From: Spirochaetia bacterium
GTDB lineage: Bacteria; Spirochaetota; Spirochaetia; Treponematales; Breznakiellaceae
Assembly: GCA_026002045.1 (NCBI GenBank)
Contig: BOAV01000016.1
Coordinates: forward strand, 1 to 35,710
Length of the DNA stretch: 35,710 nt
Reading direction: 5' to 3'
The translations under genes were made by a program, and so were the position numbers. The notes below the pieces were generated by a model that searched no databases, had not been told where the DNA came from, and saw nothing but the letters and a program-made list of their open reading frames with translations. Below, one piece after another: positions 1-8,711 of the stretch; position 1 is the stretch's first letter; each line of letters starts with the position of its first letter.

Positions 1-1881
1 AAAATGGGCCTGGGGCTTATCCAACTGCTGCCGGTGAACGATACGGGCTGCGAAAGCTCCCCCTACAGCAGCCTTACCGCCTTTGCCCTCCATCCCCTGT
101 ATCTGCGGATAGAGGACCTTGAGGAATTCAAAAAAGCCGGGGCCGGGGTGAAAGCCAAAATAGCGGAGGCGGGGCAGAAGTTTGAGAAAGCAGCCCGTTT
201 CTCCCATTATAATGTGCTGCGGGCCAAAATCGATATCCTGCGGGATATTTATGCCACGGAGAAGGCGGGAATCGCCAAAAAAGCCGCCGCCGGGGGCAGT
301 CTGGCCGCCTGGATCGAAGAAAATCCCTGGGTGAAGGAATACGCCGTGTTCCGCCGGCTTAAGGAGGCGAACGGTGAAAAAAGCTGGAGGGAGTGGCCTG
401 AGCATCAAAAGGTGACGGCAAAGGACATCGAAGCCCTCTGGAACGATGCAAAATTGAAGGAGGAGCACCTCTTTTGGGCCTGGATTCAGGAGGCCCTGGA
501 CCGGCAGTTCAGTCTGGCGGCAAAGGCCATTGCCGACGCGGGCCTCATCCTTGAGGGGGACCTCCCCATCCTGATGAACGAGGATTCCTGCGATGTTTGG
601 GCTCATCCCGAATACTTTCACCCGGACCTTTCCGCCGGAGCCCCTCCGGACATGTACAGCCCCGAGGGGCAAAACTGGGGCTTCCCTACCTATGACTGGC
701 AGGCGCAGTCTAAAGACGATTACGCCTTTTGGCGCAAGCGGCTCAAGGCGGCGGAAAAATACTACCAGGCCTACCGTATCGACCACGTGCTGGGCTTTTT
801 CCGCATCTGGGCCGCATCCCGGCAGGATATCAACGCCGCTTTGGGCCGGTACATCCCTTACGTGCCGGTAAACAACAAGGACCTTGCGGAATTGGGTTTT
901 GACAGCGGCCGTATCCGCTGGATTTCCCGGCCCCATATCCCCACCAGGGAAATTTGGGATGTCCTCAATGCCAACTCCATCGCCCACGAGGGGGAGCGCA
1001 TCTTTAGCCAGGTTCTGAACCGGGTCGGCAGCGAAGAACTCTGGTTTTTCAAGGATGAGATCAGGGGCGAAAAGGACATCGCCGCCCTGGGCCTGAGCCC
1101 GGCGGCTCAGAACTACCTCTGCAGCGCCTGGCAGAACCGTATGCTCTTTGAATACGAACCGGGCCAGTTTTTCCCCGTATGGTATTTCCGGAACAGCCGG
1201 GCCTACCAGACCCTTTCGGGGGATGAGAAACAGGCCCTTGAGGCGCTGCTGGAGAAGCGGCGCATTGATTCGGAGCGGATCTGGGAGGATCAGGGGAAAC
1301 GGCTCCTCACGGTGCTGACCGCCTCCTCCGACATGCTCCCCTGCGCGGAGGACCTCGGGGCCGTGCCGGACTGTGTGCCACGGGTGCTCACCCAACTGCG
1401 CATCCTGGGCCTGCGGGTGGTCCGCTGGTTCCGGGACTGGGGCGCTCCCGGCCAGCCCTTCATTCCCTTTGATGAGTACCCCGAACTGAGCGTCTGTACC
1501 CCCGCGGTGCATGACAGCTCAACCGTGCGGGAATGGTGGGACAAGGAGGCGGATCAGGGCCAGTTCAGCGGCTTCCTGGGGGTTCCTTCCCTGCCCCGGA
1601 TTTACAACCCCGGTACCGCCAAGATCATCCTCCACAAGATCGCCGGATCGGCCTCCCGGTTCCGGGTCTTCCAGATCCAGGACCTGCTCCACCTTTCCCC
1701 CAAATGGTATGCGGCGGAAAGCGCCTCCGAGCGCGTAAACGTGCCCGGCAGCTACAACGAGTTCAACTGGACCTATAGGCTCCCCGCCTCCATCGAGGCA
1801 ATCGGCGCCGATACGGATTTTGTGAAGGCCGTGGCAGAACTCAGCGCCATCAAAGCGGCAGTGAAAAAAGAGAAAAAATAA
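1..1881 (+). CDS. malQ: 4-alpha-glucanotransferase (GH77), 5' end outside window
   Basis: Transfers alpha-1,4-glucan segments between malto-oligosaccharides in the cytoplasm (glycogen and maltodextrin metabolism). The frame is open to the window edge. The first visible ATG at 4 lies inside the conserved LIQLLPVNDT segment that follows the family N-terminus, so the real start is upstream and at least 625 residues are visible. Conserved GH77 blocks seen in order are SPYSSLTAFALHPLYLR near residue 20, YRIDHVLGFFRIW near 255 (nucleophile Asp), CAEDLGAVPD near 455 (acid/base Glu) and CTPAVHDSSTVREWW near 500 (third acidic residue). The sequence resembles the plant DPE2-type enzymes more than E. 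coli MalQ. The next gene is convergent and ends 26 bases downstream. Family assignment is firm; substrate preference is inferred. Confidence 0.93.
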   Translation, partial: KMGLGLIQLLPVNDTGCESSPYSSLTAFALHPLYLRIEDLEEFKKAGAGVKAKIAEAGQKFEKAARFSHYNVLRAKIDILRDIYATEKAGIAKKAAAGGSLAAWIEENPWVKEYAVFRRLKEANGEKSWREWPEHQKVTAKDIEALWNDAKLKEEHLFWAWIQEALDRQFSLAAKAIADAGLILEGDLPILMNEDSCDVWAHPEYFHPDLSAGAPPDMYSPEGQNWGFPTYDWQAQSKDDYAFWRKRLKAAEKYYQAYRIDHVLGFFRIWAASRQDINAALGRYIPYVPVNNKDLAELGFDSGRIRWISRPHIPTREIWDVLNANSIAHEGERIFSQVLNRVGSEELWFFKDEIRGEKDIAALGLSPAAQNYLCSAWQNRMLFEYEPGQFFPVWYFRNSRAYQTLSGDEKQALEALLEKRRIDSERIWEDQGKRLLTVLTASSDMLPCAEDLGAVPDCVPRVLTQLRILGLRVVRWFRDWGAPGQPFIPFDEYPELSVCTPAVHDSSTVREWWDKEADQGQFSGFLGVPSLPRIYNPGTAKIILHKIAGSASRFRVFQIQDLLHLSPKWYAAESASERVNVPGSYNEFNWTYRLPASIEAIGADTDFVKAVAELSAIKAAVKKEKK

Positions 1882-1907
1882 TTCAGATAATTTCTTGAGG
1901 AAAACTG

Positions 1908-2486
1908 TTACAGACTCACTCCGTTTTTCCGTCCCTGAGCCATGGCTTTTGCAGCGGCATAGGCGGATTGTTTTTTGTAGTCGTTGTTCCAGCGATTGAT
2001 ACTGATGTAGTCAAAAATTACCGCGCCGGTGTGGCGGGTGAAGCGGTCCATCTGTTCAAGGCAGGTGAGGGCGCCGTTGCCGGAGCCGCCGGGGGACGCG
2101 ATGAGCAGAACCTGTTTGCCCGACAGAATCCGGGCCGCATTGTTTTGACCCGCGAAAACAGCGGACTCGCAGCGGCGCAGCCGATCAAAAAAACTTTTAA
2201 GGCTTTCGGCCATTTCGCCCCAATACACGGGGGTGATGAAGCAGAAGGCGTCGGCTTTTTGAACGGCCTCTTGCGCGGCGTTGAAACCATCGGCGCCAAA
2301 TGTACAGCGATGCTGTTCACGGCAGGCGCCCCAGCCGTCGCCGCAGACATGGCAGCGTTCAAGTTTTTCCACGGTGAGCAGTTCCGCCTCCGCGCCGCCC
2401 TCCTTCGCGCCCCGCAGGACCTCTTCGGTCACCGCATGGCAAAGCCCCTTCTTTTTGGGGTTCCCCGATATGACAAGATATTTCAC
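1908..2486 (-). CDS. NAD(P)H-dependent FMN oxidoreductase, flavodoxin-like fold
   Basis: A 192-residue protein of the NADPH-dependent FMN reductase / iron-sulfur flavoprotein type. It opens with beta strand KYLVISGNPKKKG (phosphate-binding loop of FMN), has a Cys-rich stretch (CHVCGDGWGACREQHRC, near 45-62), and carries ITPVYWGEMAESLKSFFDR, the typical FMN-ring loop and helix. I chose the GTG at 2486 because GGAGG lies 5 bases upstream and translation then begins directly at the first strand; the longer ATG start at 2519 would read through a palindrome and has no ribosome-binding site. Role: two-electron transfer to quinones or other acceptors, possibly in redox stress. The exact substrate cannot be told from sequence. 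Confidence 0.85.
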   Translation of the reverse strand: MKYLVISGNPKKKGLCHAVTEEVLRGAKEGGAEAELLTVEKLERCHVCGDGWGACREQHRCTFGADGFNAAQEAVQKADAFCFITPVYWGEMAESLKSFFDRLRRCESAVFAGQNNAARILSGKQVLLIASPGGSGNGALTCLEQMDRFTRHTGAVIFDYISINRWNNDYKKQSAYAAAKAMAQGRKNGVSL

Positions 2487-2500
2487 ATTAGCCTCCTTCA

Positions 2501-2516
2501 ATGTTTCCGGAAACAT
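2501..2516. promoter_or_regulatory. Perfect 16-bp palindrome, likely operator of the oxidoreductase gene
   Basis: ATGTTTCCGGAAACAT is its own reverse complement. It lies 14 bases upstream of the GTG start of the oxidoreductase and 25 bases upstream of the -10 box of divergent lysS. On the minus strand, -10-like hexamers (TATTAT at 2523-2528, TATGAT at 2515-2520) would put the transcription start on the palindrome, a usual repressor site. The regulator is not encoded in the window. Confidence 0.55.
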
Positions 2517-2541
2517 CATAGCATAATATCCCGTCTTTCGA

Positions 2542-2547
2542 TATAAT
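2542..2547 (+). promoter_or_regulatory. -10 box of lysS (TATAAT)
   Basis: A consensus TATAAT overlaps the first in-frame ATG of lysS (2546), so that ATG would lie upstream of the transcript. The next in-frame ATG at 2558 is 10 bases after the box, at or a few bases after the predicted transcription start. No good -35 hexamer is visible at 16-18 bases. Confidence 0.5.
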
Positions 2548-2557
2548 GTCCTTCATC

Positions 2558-4192
2558 ATGGCAGAAAGATTACAAGGCAAAGGCGCTTCAGCGCCCGCCC
2601 ACTGGGCCGACGAGACCGCGGAAAAGATAATCCGCGAAAAAGGCGATAAGGAAAGCTATACCTGCGCCTCGGGGATCACCCCTTCCGGGACGGTACATAT
2701 CGGGAACTTTCGGGAGATCATTTCCACCGATTTGGTAGCCCGTGCGCTGAAAGACCGGGGCAAAAAGGTACGTTTCATCTATTCCTGGGACAATTACGAC
2801 GTGTTCCGCAAGGTGCCCAAAAATATGCCCGACACAACGGAGCTTGAAAAATTTCTCCGCTTCCCCATCACCATGGTTCCCGATCCCTGGGGCCGTGACG
2901 AAAGCTACGCCCGGCACCACGAGGTTGATGTGGAGACCATGCTCCCCCTGGTGGGAATTCACCCTGAATATCTCTACCAGGCAAAACGTTACCGGGCCTC
3001 AACTTATGCCGAGGGAATCCGCAAGGCCCTGGAACACCGGGAAACGCTAAAAAACATCCTCGACAAATACCGTGACGAGGACCACAAGATCCAGGGCGAA
3101 TGGTGGCCCATCAGCGTGTTCTGCGACCAGTGCAGCAAGGACGACACGGACATCGACGGCTGGGACGGTGAATGGAATGTCACCTACCATTGCAATGCCT
3201 GCGGCCGCAAAGAGACCGTGGACCTCCGCAGCGCAAAAGGCGTCAAGCTCGGCTGGCGGGTGGACTGGCCCATGCGCTGGGAATACGAGAAGGTTGATTT
3301 TGAACCCGCCGGCAAGGATCACCATAGTCAGGGCGGCAGCTTCGACACCGCAAAACATGTGTGCAAGGACGTGTACGGCTGGGATGCGCCCATCACTTTC
3401 CGCTACGATTTTATCGGCACCAAGGGTATTCCCGGAAAGATGTCCAGTTCAGCAGGAAACGTGATCGATCTGAAAGATGTACTGCGGGTTTACACGCCTG
3501 AACTGGCCCGCTACCTTTTTGCCGGTACCCGGCCCAACACGGAATTTACCATCTCCTTTGATCTTGATGTGATTAAAATTTACGAAGACTACGACAAAAC
3601 CGAACGTATCGCCTGGAAAATTGAAGCCGCAAAAGACGAAGCAACTTACCGCAAGGAGCGGCGTATCTACGAACTCTCCCAGCTTGAGGGTACTCCCGCA
3701 GTAACACTGTCGGGCTCGCCGCCCCGGCAGGTTCCCTTCCGTCACCTCTGCAACCTTATCCAGATTGCCGATGGCGATATTGAAAAGACCCTCGCAAGTC
3801 TGCTGGCCGCCAAAGACGGCCCCAAGCCTGAACAGCTCCCCTCGCTACGTGCCCGCGCGATCTGCGCCAAATACTGGATCGACGAATGCGCCCCCGATGA
3901 ATTCTGTTTCCAATTACGGCCCCCAGGGGAAACAGTATTACTGTCGGATACCGAAAAGGCCGCAATCCGCTCCCTGCGGGATGATGTGATCGCGGCAATC
4001 GAAAACTTTGTAGATGACAAAAGCTGCGCCGAAGCGATCTACAAGGTTGCTGAAAAACACAGCCTTGACGGCAAAGCCCTTTTCCGTGCGGCCTACCAGG
4101 CCCTCATCGGCAAGGACCAGGGGCCCCGGCTGGCAAACTTTTTGCGGTCAATCAGCAAGGAGCGGTTGATGGGGATACTTGCCGCCTATTAG
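2558..4192 (+). CDS. lysS: Lysine--tRNA ligase, class I
   Basis: Charges tRNA-Lys with lysine in the cytoplasm. This is the class I enzyme typical of archaea and spirochetes, structurally unrelated to the usual bacterial class II LysRS. Visible class I signatures are SGTVHIGN (HIGH motif, about residue 45) and GKMSSSAGN (KMSKS motif, about 293-302). Two Cys pairs (CDQC near 190 and CNAC near 214) form a zinc site. An alpha-helical anticodon-binding region fills the C-terminal third. The length of 544 residues fits the family. The start at 2558 (MAERLQ) is preferred to the ATG at 2546 because a TATAAT box overlaps the latter; neither has a Shine-Dalgarno sequence. The C-terminal third contains one exact and one degenerate copy of a palindrome also found in metH and the restriction-modification gene. 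Confidence 0.95.
   Translation: MAERLQGKGASAPAHWADETAEKIIREKGDKESYTCASGITPSGTVHIGNFREIISTDLVARALKDRGKKVRFIYSWDNYDVFRKVPKNMPDTTELEKFLRFPITMVPDPWGRDESYARHHEVDVETMLPLVGIHPEYLYQAKRYRASTYAEGIRKALEHRETLKNILDKYRDEDHKIQGEWWPISVFCDQCSKDDTDIDGWDGEWNVTYHCNACGRKETVDLRSAKGVKLGWRVDWPMRWEYEKVDFEPAGKDHHSQGGSFDTAKHVCKDVYGWDAPITFRYDFIGTKGIPGKMSSSAGNVIDLKDVLRVYTPELARYLFAGTRPNTEFTISFDLDVIKIYEDYDKTERIAWKIEAAKDEATYRKERRIYELSQLEGTPAVTLSGSPPRQVPFRHLCNLIQIADGDIEKTLASLLAAKDGPKPEQLPSLRARAICAKYWIDECAPDEFCFQLRPPGETVLLSDTEKAAIRSLRDDVIAAIENFVDDKSCAEAIYKVAEKHSLDGKALFRAAYQALIGKDQGPRLANFLRSISKERLMGILAAY
3932..3945. repeat. Dispersed palindromic repeat, copy in lysS
   Basis: ACAGTATTACTGTC; the first 13 bases read the same on both strands apart from the central base. 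It encodes TVLLS in lysS. A second, degenerate copy (CAGTAACACTGTC) begins at 3700 in the same gene. Exact copies also occur at 5944 and 13557. Confidence 0.65.
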
Positions 4193-4233
4193 GCGGCTTG
4201 GGGTATTGAGCGATTCGGAATATTAAAACTGAT

Positions 4234-4256
4234 AAAAAAACCCGGCACACACCGGG
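4234..4256 (-). terminator. Rho-independent terminator of metH
   Basis: Read on the minus strand, a CCCGG/CCGGG stem (4241-4245 with 4252-4256) with a 6-base loop is followed by seven T (4240-4234). It lies 28 bases past the metH stop. In the lysS direction there is no U-tract, so it mainly serves metH. Confidence 0.8.
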
Positions 4257-4283
4257 GCTGTCCCCTGGCCAGCCACATGAACA

Positions 4284-7200
4284 TCACATTCTCCCCACCC
4301 GCTTCCTTGCTTCCTCCACGCTGATGCCTTTCCGTACCGCCCAATCCGCTAACTGATCCTCCCCCACGGCGCCGATACCGAAGTAGTATGCGCCGGGGTG
4401 TACAATATACATACCACAGACTGAGGCGGCGGGGTCGATCATGGCGGATGGCGTGAGACGCAGGCCGCAGCGTTGCTGCGCTTCCAGCAGGGTGAAGGCG
4501 CACTCCTTGTCCCGGTGATCCGGGCAGGCGGGGTAGCCGAAGGCGGGGCGAATTCCGTTAGTGGGAGCATAACCCCAGAACTCCGCCGCTGTTTGTTGAT
4601 GGACCTCTTCGCTGAAAGCTTCGGCGAGGCTGTTTGCAAGGCTTGAGAGGAGGATCGCACCGTAGTCGTCATGGCGGCGCTTGTATTCCGCAGCCGCTTC
4701 CGCCAGACCGACACCGGCGCTGAGGGCAAAGAGGCCGAGCCAGCCGGCGGGGCCGCCGTTTCCGGCAGGAGGAACGAAATCCGCAAGGCAGGAATTGAAG
4801 GCCCCGGCCCGTTTTTTGTCCTGGTTCCGTAAAAAGGAAAACCGGGCGATTTTTTTTCCGTAAATAACAACATCATCCCCATCGGAAGCGGCGGGAAAAA
4901 TACCCACAACACCGCGGAGATTCAGGATTTTTTCGGCCCTGATTTTGTCCAGAAGATTTTTGGCGTCATAGGTGAGTTTGTCACGGGCTTCTTTTTGGTT
5001 ACTATCATTGCCCATCTCCCAGCTTTGCAAAAAAGAATTCCAGTCGATGCGGGGGATCACCTTTTCCAGGGGATAATCATTTAGTTCGATGATGCCCGTT
5101 GTTTTTGGCGTGGGGGGCCGGAAAGATGCCGATGGAATTTTGTTGGCCCGCGCCGCTTCCAGGGGAAGGAGTTCGATGCGGGAAGTGATCGCCTTATGTT
5201 GGGCCGCCGCTTGGCGGTAGTTTGTTTCCAACTCCTCAAGGAAACGGGGCTTTTCAGTTTCTGAAAGGAGAGCCTGCACCGCCTCGGGACACTGGCCGGC
5301 GTCCCGGACATAAACCACAGGGCCGGAATACTCCGGAGCAATCCGCAAAGCCGTGTGGGCAAGGCTCGTGGTGGCCCCGCCGATGATCAGGGGAATCCTC
5401 AAGCCCCGCTTTTCCATCTCCTGTGCGGTATGGACCATCTCGTCCAGGGACGGCGTGATGAGCCCCGAGAGGCCGATGACACTGACCCTTTCCCTTATGG
5501 CGGTTTCGATGATTTTTTCCGTGGGGACCATCACCCCCAGATCGATGATGTCGTAGCCGTTACAGCCCAGGACCACTCCCACGATGTTTTTGCCGATGTC
5601 GTGAACATCACCTTTCACCGTAGCGAGTAAGATCTTTGCGGCGGCGGCGGCTTCGACCTTCTCCTCTGCAATGAAGGGCTCCAGGACCGCAACGGCCTTC
5701 TTCATCACCCGTGCACTGCGGATCACCTGGGGGAGGAACATTTTCCCCGCGCCGAAGCGGTCGCCTACTTCCCGCATACCCTTCATCAGGGGGCCTTCCA
5801 CGATTTCCAGGGATCGGGAATAGGTGGGCCGGAGTTCCAGTACGTCAGCTTCGATAAAGTCATCGACGCCTTTCACCATGGCGTGAACAATGCGGGCTTC
5901 CGGATCGAGGGTGCGCCAATCATCGGAATGAGTAATGGAGGATACAGTATTACTGTCATTCTGTTTTTCGGCAGAAATTTTTTCTGCAATGGCCAGCAGT
6001 TTTTCTGATGCCCCGGGACTGCGGTTGAGGATCACGTCCTCCACGGCAGCGTGCAGCGCAGGATCAATGTCATCGTATGACAGTAATGCTGCAGGGTTTA
6101 CAATCGCCATGGTGAGGCCCGCGTCGACGGCGTGTTTGAGAAAGACCGCATGCATTGCTTCCCGGACCGTCTCGTTTCCCCGGAAGCTGAAAGAGAGGTT
6201 CGAGACGCCGCCGGAGATCTGCACGCCGGGGCAGTGTTCCCGAATCCAGGAGCAGGCGCGGATGAAGTTCAGGGCGTAGGCGTCATGTTCGCTGATGCCG
6301 GTTACTATTGAGAGGACGTTGGGATCGAATACGATGTCTTCCGGAGGAAAGCCGTCACCGGTTAAGAGGCCGTAGGCCCGCTCGGCGATTTCGATTTTTC
6401 GCTCATAACTTACCGCCTGGCCTCGTTCATCAAAGAGCATCACCACCGCCGCCGCGCCGAAGCTCCGGGCAATCCGGGCCCGGCGGAGGAATTCGGCCTC
6501 CCCCTCTTTCAGACTGATGGAGTTCACCAGGCACTTCCCCTGGATACATTTAAGGGCCCCTTCGATTACATTCCACCGGGAACTGTCGATCATGATGGGG
6601 ACCCGGGCGATATCGGGGTCCGAGAGCGCCGGATTGAGGAACCGGGTCATCGTCTGCCCGGCGTCAAGCAGGGGATCGTCCATACCCACGTTGATGATGT
6701 CGGCCCCCTTTTCGATCATTTCACGGGCAACTGTTAAGGATTCATCGTACTTTTCTTTCTGGATCAGGCGGAGGAATTTACGGCTCCCCGCCACATTGGT
6801 CCGCTCCCCAATTTTAATAAGCCCCGAATCCTGACCTATGCGGAGGGGCTCAAGACCTGCCAAAAAGGTGCCTGACACTATTTTGGCCGCCTTCCGCGGC
6901 GCGTAGTTTTTCGCAAGTTTGGCGATTTCGGCGATATGGGCCGGGGTGGAGCCGCAGCAGCCGCCAACGATGTTGACAAGCCCTTTTTTAAGATAGGCCT
7001 CAATTTTAGAGGCCATGGCCTTGGGGCCTTCATCGTAAGCGCCCAACTGATTGGGCAGCCCGGCGTTGGGGTAGGCGCTGATCTTGCAGGGGGCAATAGC
7101 GGCAAGGGCGGCGATATGGGGCTTGAGCTTTTCGGCGCCAAAGGAACAGTTAAGACCCACGGCCCAGAGTTTGGCGTGGGCCACCGAAACCCAAAATGCC

Positions 7201-7877
7201 TCCACGGTCTGCCCCGAAAGGAGTCGGCCCGCGGTGTCGGAAACGGTGGCGCTCAGGATGAGGGGCACGTCGAGGTGACGCTCATCCAGCAATCGGTTGA
7301 TGGCGAAGGCGGCGGCCTTGGTGTTGAGGGTGTCGTAAAGGGTTTCCGCCAGCAGGATGTCCGCGCCGCCGTCCAGGAGCCCCCGGGCGTTGTCGTAAAA
7401 GGCCGCAGCAAGCTCGTCCCAGGTGACGCCCCGCTTGCCGGGATCGTCCATGTCCGGGGAGATGCTGCCGCTGCGGGTGGTGGGACCGATGCTCCCCGCC
7501 ACAAACCGCCTCTTGTCCGGGGCAGAAAATTTATCCGCCGCCTTCCGGGCTACCTGCGCGGCGGCAACGCTGATCTCGTAGGCCATGTCCCCCAGGCCGT
7601 AATCCGCTAGGGACACCGCAGTGGAATTGAGGCTGCAGGTCTCAATAATGTCCGCCCCCGCCGCCAAATAGGCTTCGTGGATGCCGGAAATGACCTCCGG
7701 CTTGGTGATGCAGAGAAGATCATTACAGCCCAAGAGGGGTGTCGGGTGGGAAGCAAAGCGCTCACCACGAAAATCCCCTTCCTTCAGCTTATAAGACTGG
7801 ACCATGGTACCCATGGCCCCGTCGAGGATGAGGATGCGCTCTGCGGCTATTTCATCAAGCTGTTCCCGGATTGTCAT
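4284..7877 (-). CDS. metH: Cobalamin-dependent methionine synthase
   Basis: Moves a methyl group from 5-methyltetrahydrofolate through cobalamin to homocysteine. All four modules are present in 1,197 residues: a homocysteine domain (LDGAMGTM near 20, zinc ligands Cys in NCSFG at about 244 and in GGCCGS at about 306-307); a pterin domain (IGERTNVAGSRKF near 355); cap plus B12 domain with DVHDIGK at about 756-762 supplying the cobalt-ligating His; and an AdoMet activation domain with RPAFGYPACPDH near 1110. The start at 7877 has no Shine-Dalgarno sequence but has a TATCAT hexamer 6 bases upstream, suggesting a leaderless mRNA. No cobalamin riboswitch fits in the 35-bp gap to the divergent gene. 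A hairpin with T-tract follows the stop. Confidence 0.97.
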   Translation of the reverse strand: MTIREQLDEIAAERILILDGAMGTMVQSYKLKEGDFRGERFASHPTPLLGCNDLLCITKPEVISGIHEAYLAAGADIIETCSLNSTAVSLADYGLGDMAYEISVAAAQVARKAADKFSAPDKRRFVAGSIGPTTRSGSISPDMDDPGKRGVTWDELAAAFYDNARGLLDGGADILLAETLYDTLNTKAAAFAINRLLDERHLDVPLILSATVSDTAGRLLSGQTVEAFWVSVAHAKLWAVGLNCSFGAEKLKPHIAALAAIAPCKISAYPNAGLPNQLGAYDEGPKAMASKIEAYLKKGLVNIVGGCCGSTPAHIAEIAKLAKNYAPRKAAKIVSGTFLAGLEPLRIGQDSGLIKIGERTNVAGSRKFLRLIQKEKYDESLTVAREMIEKGADIINVGMDDPLLDAGQTMTRFLNPALSDPDIARVPIMIDSSRWNVIEGALKCIQGKCLVNSISLKEGEAEFLRRARIARSFGAAAVVMLFDERGQAVSYERKIEIAERAYGLLTGDGFPPEDIVFDPNVLSIVTGISEHDAYALNFIRACSWIREHCPGVQISGGVSNLSFSFRGNETVREAMHAVFLKHAVDAGLTMAIVNPAALLSYDDIDPALHAAVEDVILNRSPGASEKLLAIAEKISAEKQNDSNTVSSITHSDDWRTLDPEARIVHAMVKGVDDFIEADVLELRPTYSRSLEIVEGPLMKGMREVGDRFGAGKMFLPQVIRSARVMKKAVAVLEPFIAEEKVEAAAAAKILLATVKGDVHDIGKNIVGVVLGCNGYDIIDLGVMVPTEKIIETAIRERVSVIGLSGLITPSLDEMVHTAQEMEKRGLRIPLIIGGATTSLAHTALRIAPEYSGPVVYVRDAGQCPEAVQALLSETEKPRFLEELETNYRQAAAQHKAITSRIELLPLEAARANKIPSASFRPPTPKTTGIIELNDYPLEKVIPRIDWNSFLQSWEMGNDSNQKEARDKLTYDAKNLLDKIRAEKILNLRGVVGIFPAASDGDDVVIYGKKIARFSFLRNQDKKRAGAFNSCLADFVPPAGNGGPAGWLGLFALSAGVGLAEAAAEYKRRHDDYGAILLSSLANSLAEAFSEEVHQQTAAEFWGYAPTNGIRPAFGYPACPDHRDKECAFTLLEAQQRCGLRLTPSAMIDPAASVCGMYIVHPGAYYFGIGAVGEDQLADWAVRKGISVEEARKRVGRM
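5944..5957. repeat. Dispersed palindromic repeat, copy in metH
   Basis: ACAGTATTACTGTC, identical to the lysS copy at 3932. Read in the metH direction it encodes SNTV in the linker between the pterin domain and the cap/B12 module. A weaker relative (GACAGTAATGCTG) begins at 6079 in the same gene. Confidence 0.65.
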
Positions 7878-7912
7878 AGCAAAATGATATCATAAAGAAG
7901 TATAATGAATCC
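7878..7912. promoter_or_regulatory. Back-to-back promoters of metH and the Aat-like gene
   Basis: The whole divergent spacer is 35 bp. Plus strand: TATAAT at 7901-7906, 6 bases before ATG 7913. Minus strand: TATCAT (complement of 7884-7889), 6 bases before the metH ATG. The 10-bp palindrome ATGATATCAT (7884-7893) overlaps the metH -10. Neither gene has a Shine-Dalgarno sequence. The -35 matches are poor, so this rests on the -10 boxes and spacing. Confidence 0.5.
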
Positions 7913-8620
7913 ATGGGCGTCATTCGTTATATCTCAACGGGGCACATCTTCATTCATCCCCAGGATGATCCTGATAAAATTATGGATGCCATTGTCGCCA
8001 CCGGATATAACGAAGAATACTGCGTGGCCCTGGATTTTGATCCCGCTTTTATCGCACGGCTTATCGGCGCGGGATTTTTGGTCATGTCAGAACAACTGCC
8101 TGTTTTCGGAATGGAAAGTGGCGGTGAGCCCGTCTTTCTGCTTGAACCCATGCACCACCTGACCCGGTCGGTACTTTTTTTTGAGAACCTCCACGAAGGC
8201 AAAACCATTCGGCGTTTTCTTAAATCCTATGAACTTGCGGTGGACCGTGATTTTGATTTTATCATCAACCGCTGCGCCGAAGTGTACGGCGAAGGCTGGC
8301 TCACCAAACCACTCCGCGATGCGCTGCGAAAAATCCGGGAACAAAATGATTCTTCGGCACGGCCCTTTTCCTTCGGTGTTTACCGGGACGGCAAACTCAG
8401 GGCCGGTGAGTTCGGCACTATTACCGGCCGGGTCTACACCAGCTATTCCGGCTACCACGATGAAAGTAACGCCGGCAAAGCCCAGATGATCCTTACCGCC
8501 CGCTGGCTCCGGGACAATGGCTTTGCCTTTTGGGACCTCGGTATGCCCCTGCCCTACAAAACCGAAATGGGGGCGGTGGATTTAGGTATAAAAGAATTTA
8601 TGAGAATTTTCAGGCTATGA
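7913..8620 (+). CDS. Leucyl/phenylalanyl-tRNA--protein transferase-like protein
   Basis: A 235-residue protein whose C-terminal half follows the Aat layout: GWLTKPLRDALRKI near 122, FSFGVYRDGKLRAGEFGTITGRVYTSYSGYHDESNAGKAQMI spread over about 145-192, then LRDNGFAFWDLGMP and a final helix. Aat proteins add Leu or Phe from charged tRNA to N-terminal Lys/Arg, marking proteins for ClpS/ClpAP. The N-terminal 100 residues are less typical (an extended FIHPQDDPDKIMDAI region replaces the short WFPP segment of E. coli Aat), so this may be a divergent subfamily with a different acceptor. The start at 7913 has TATAAT 6 bases upstream and no ribosome-binding site. Family assignment is from motif recall only. 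Confidence 0.72.
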   Translation: MGVIRYISTGHIFIHPQDDPDKIMDAIVATGYNEEYCVALDFDPAFIARLIGAGFLVMSEQLPVFGMESGGEPVFLLEPMHHLTRSVLFFENLHEGKTIRRFLKSYELAVDRDFDFIINRCAEVYGEGWLTKPLRDALRKIREQNDSSARPFSFGVYRDGKLRAGEFGTITGRVYTSYSGYHDESNAGKAQMILTARWLRDNGFAFWDLGMPLPYKTEMGAVDLGIKEFMRIFRL

Positions 8621-8621
8621 A

Positions 8622-8711
8622 ATGCTCCCTAAAAAGATAAATTTAAAAGAATTGAAAGGAAAACTACATTTCAGTAAAGACTATGATTATAAAAAAATGA
8701 GGGAAATGTAA
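8622..8711 (+). pseudogene. VapB-like antitoxin remnant (C-terminus only)
   Basis: A 29-codon reading frame (MLPKKINLKELKGKLHF onward) resembles the C-terminal toxin-binding tail of VapB-type antitoxins, with the ending DYDYKKMREM. The N-terminal DNA-binding part is absent: the Aat-like gene ends 1 base upstream. The stop overlaps the start of the next frame (TAATG), the usual vapB-vapC coupling. Codons are AT-rich compared with the neighbours. It is probably a non-functional leftover. Confidence 0.55.

Noticed and set aside
1968..2546. 192-residue plus-strand frame opposite the oxidoreductase
   Set aside because: It is the mirror of a clear flavodoxin-fold gene, has no conserved motif and no ribosome-binding site.
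2546..2557. Upstream ATG of lysS as the start codon
   Set aside because: It overlaps a TATAAT box and so would lie outside the transcript; no ribosome-binding site precedes it.
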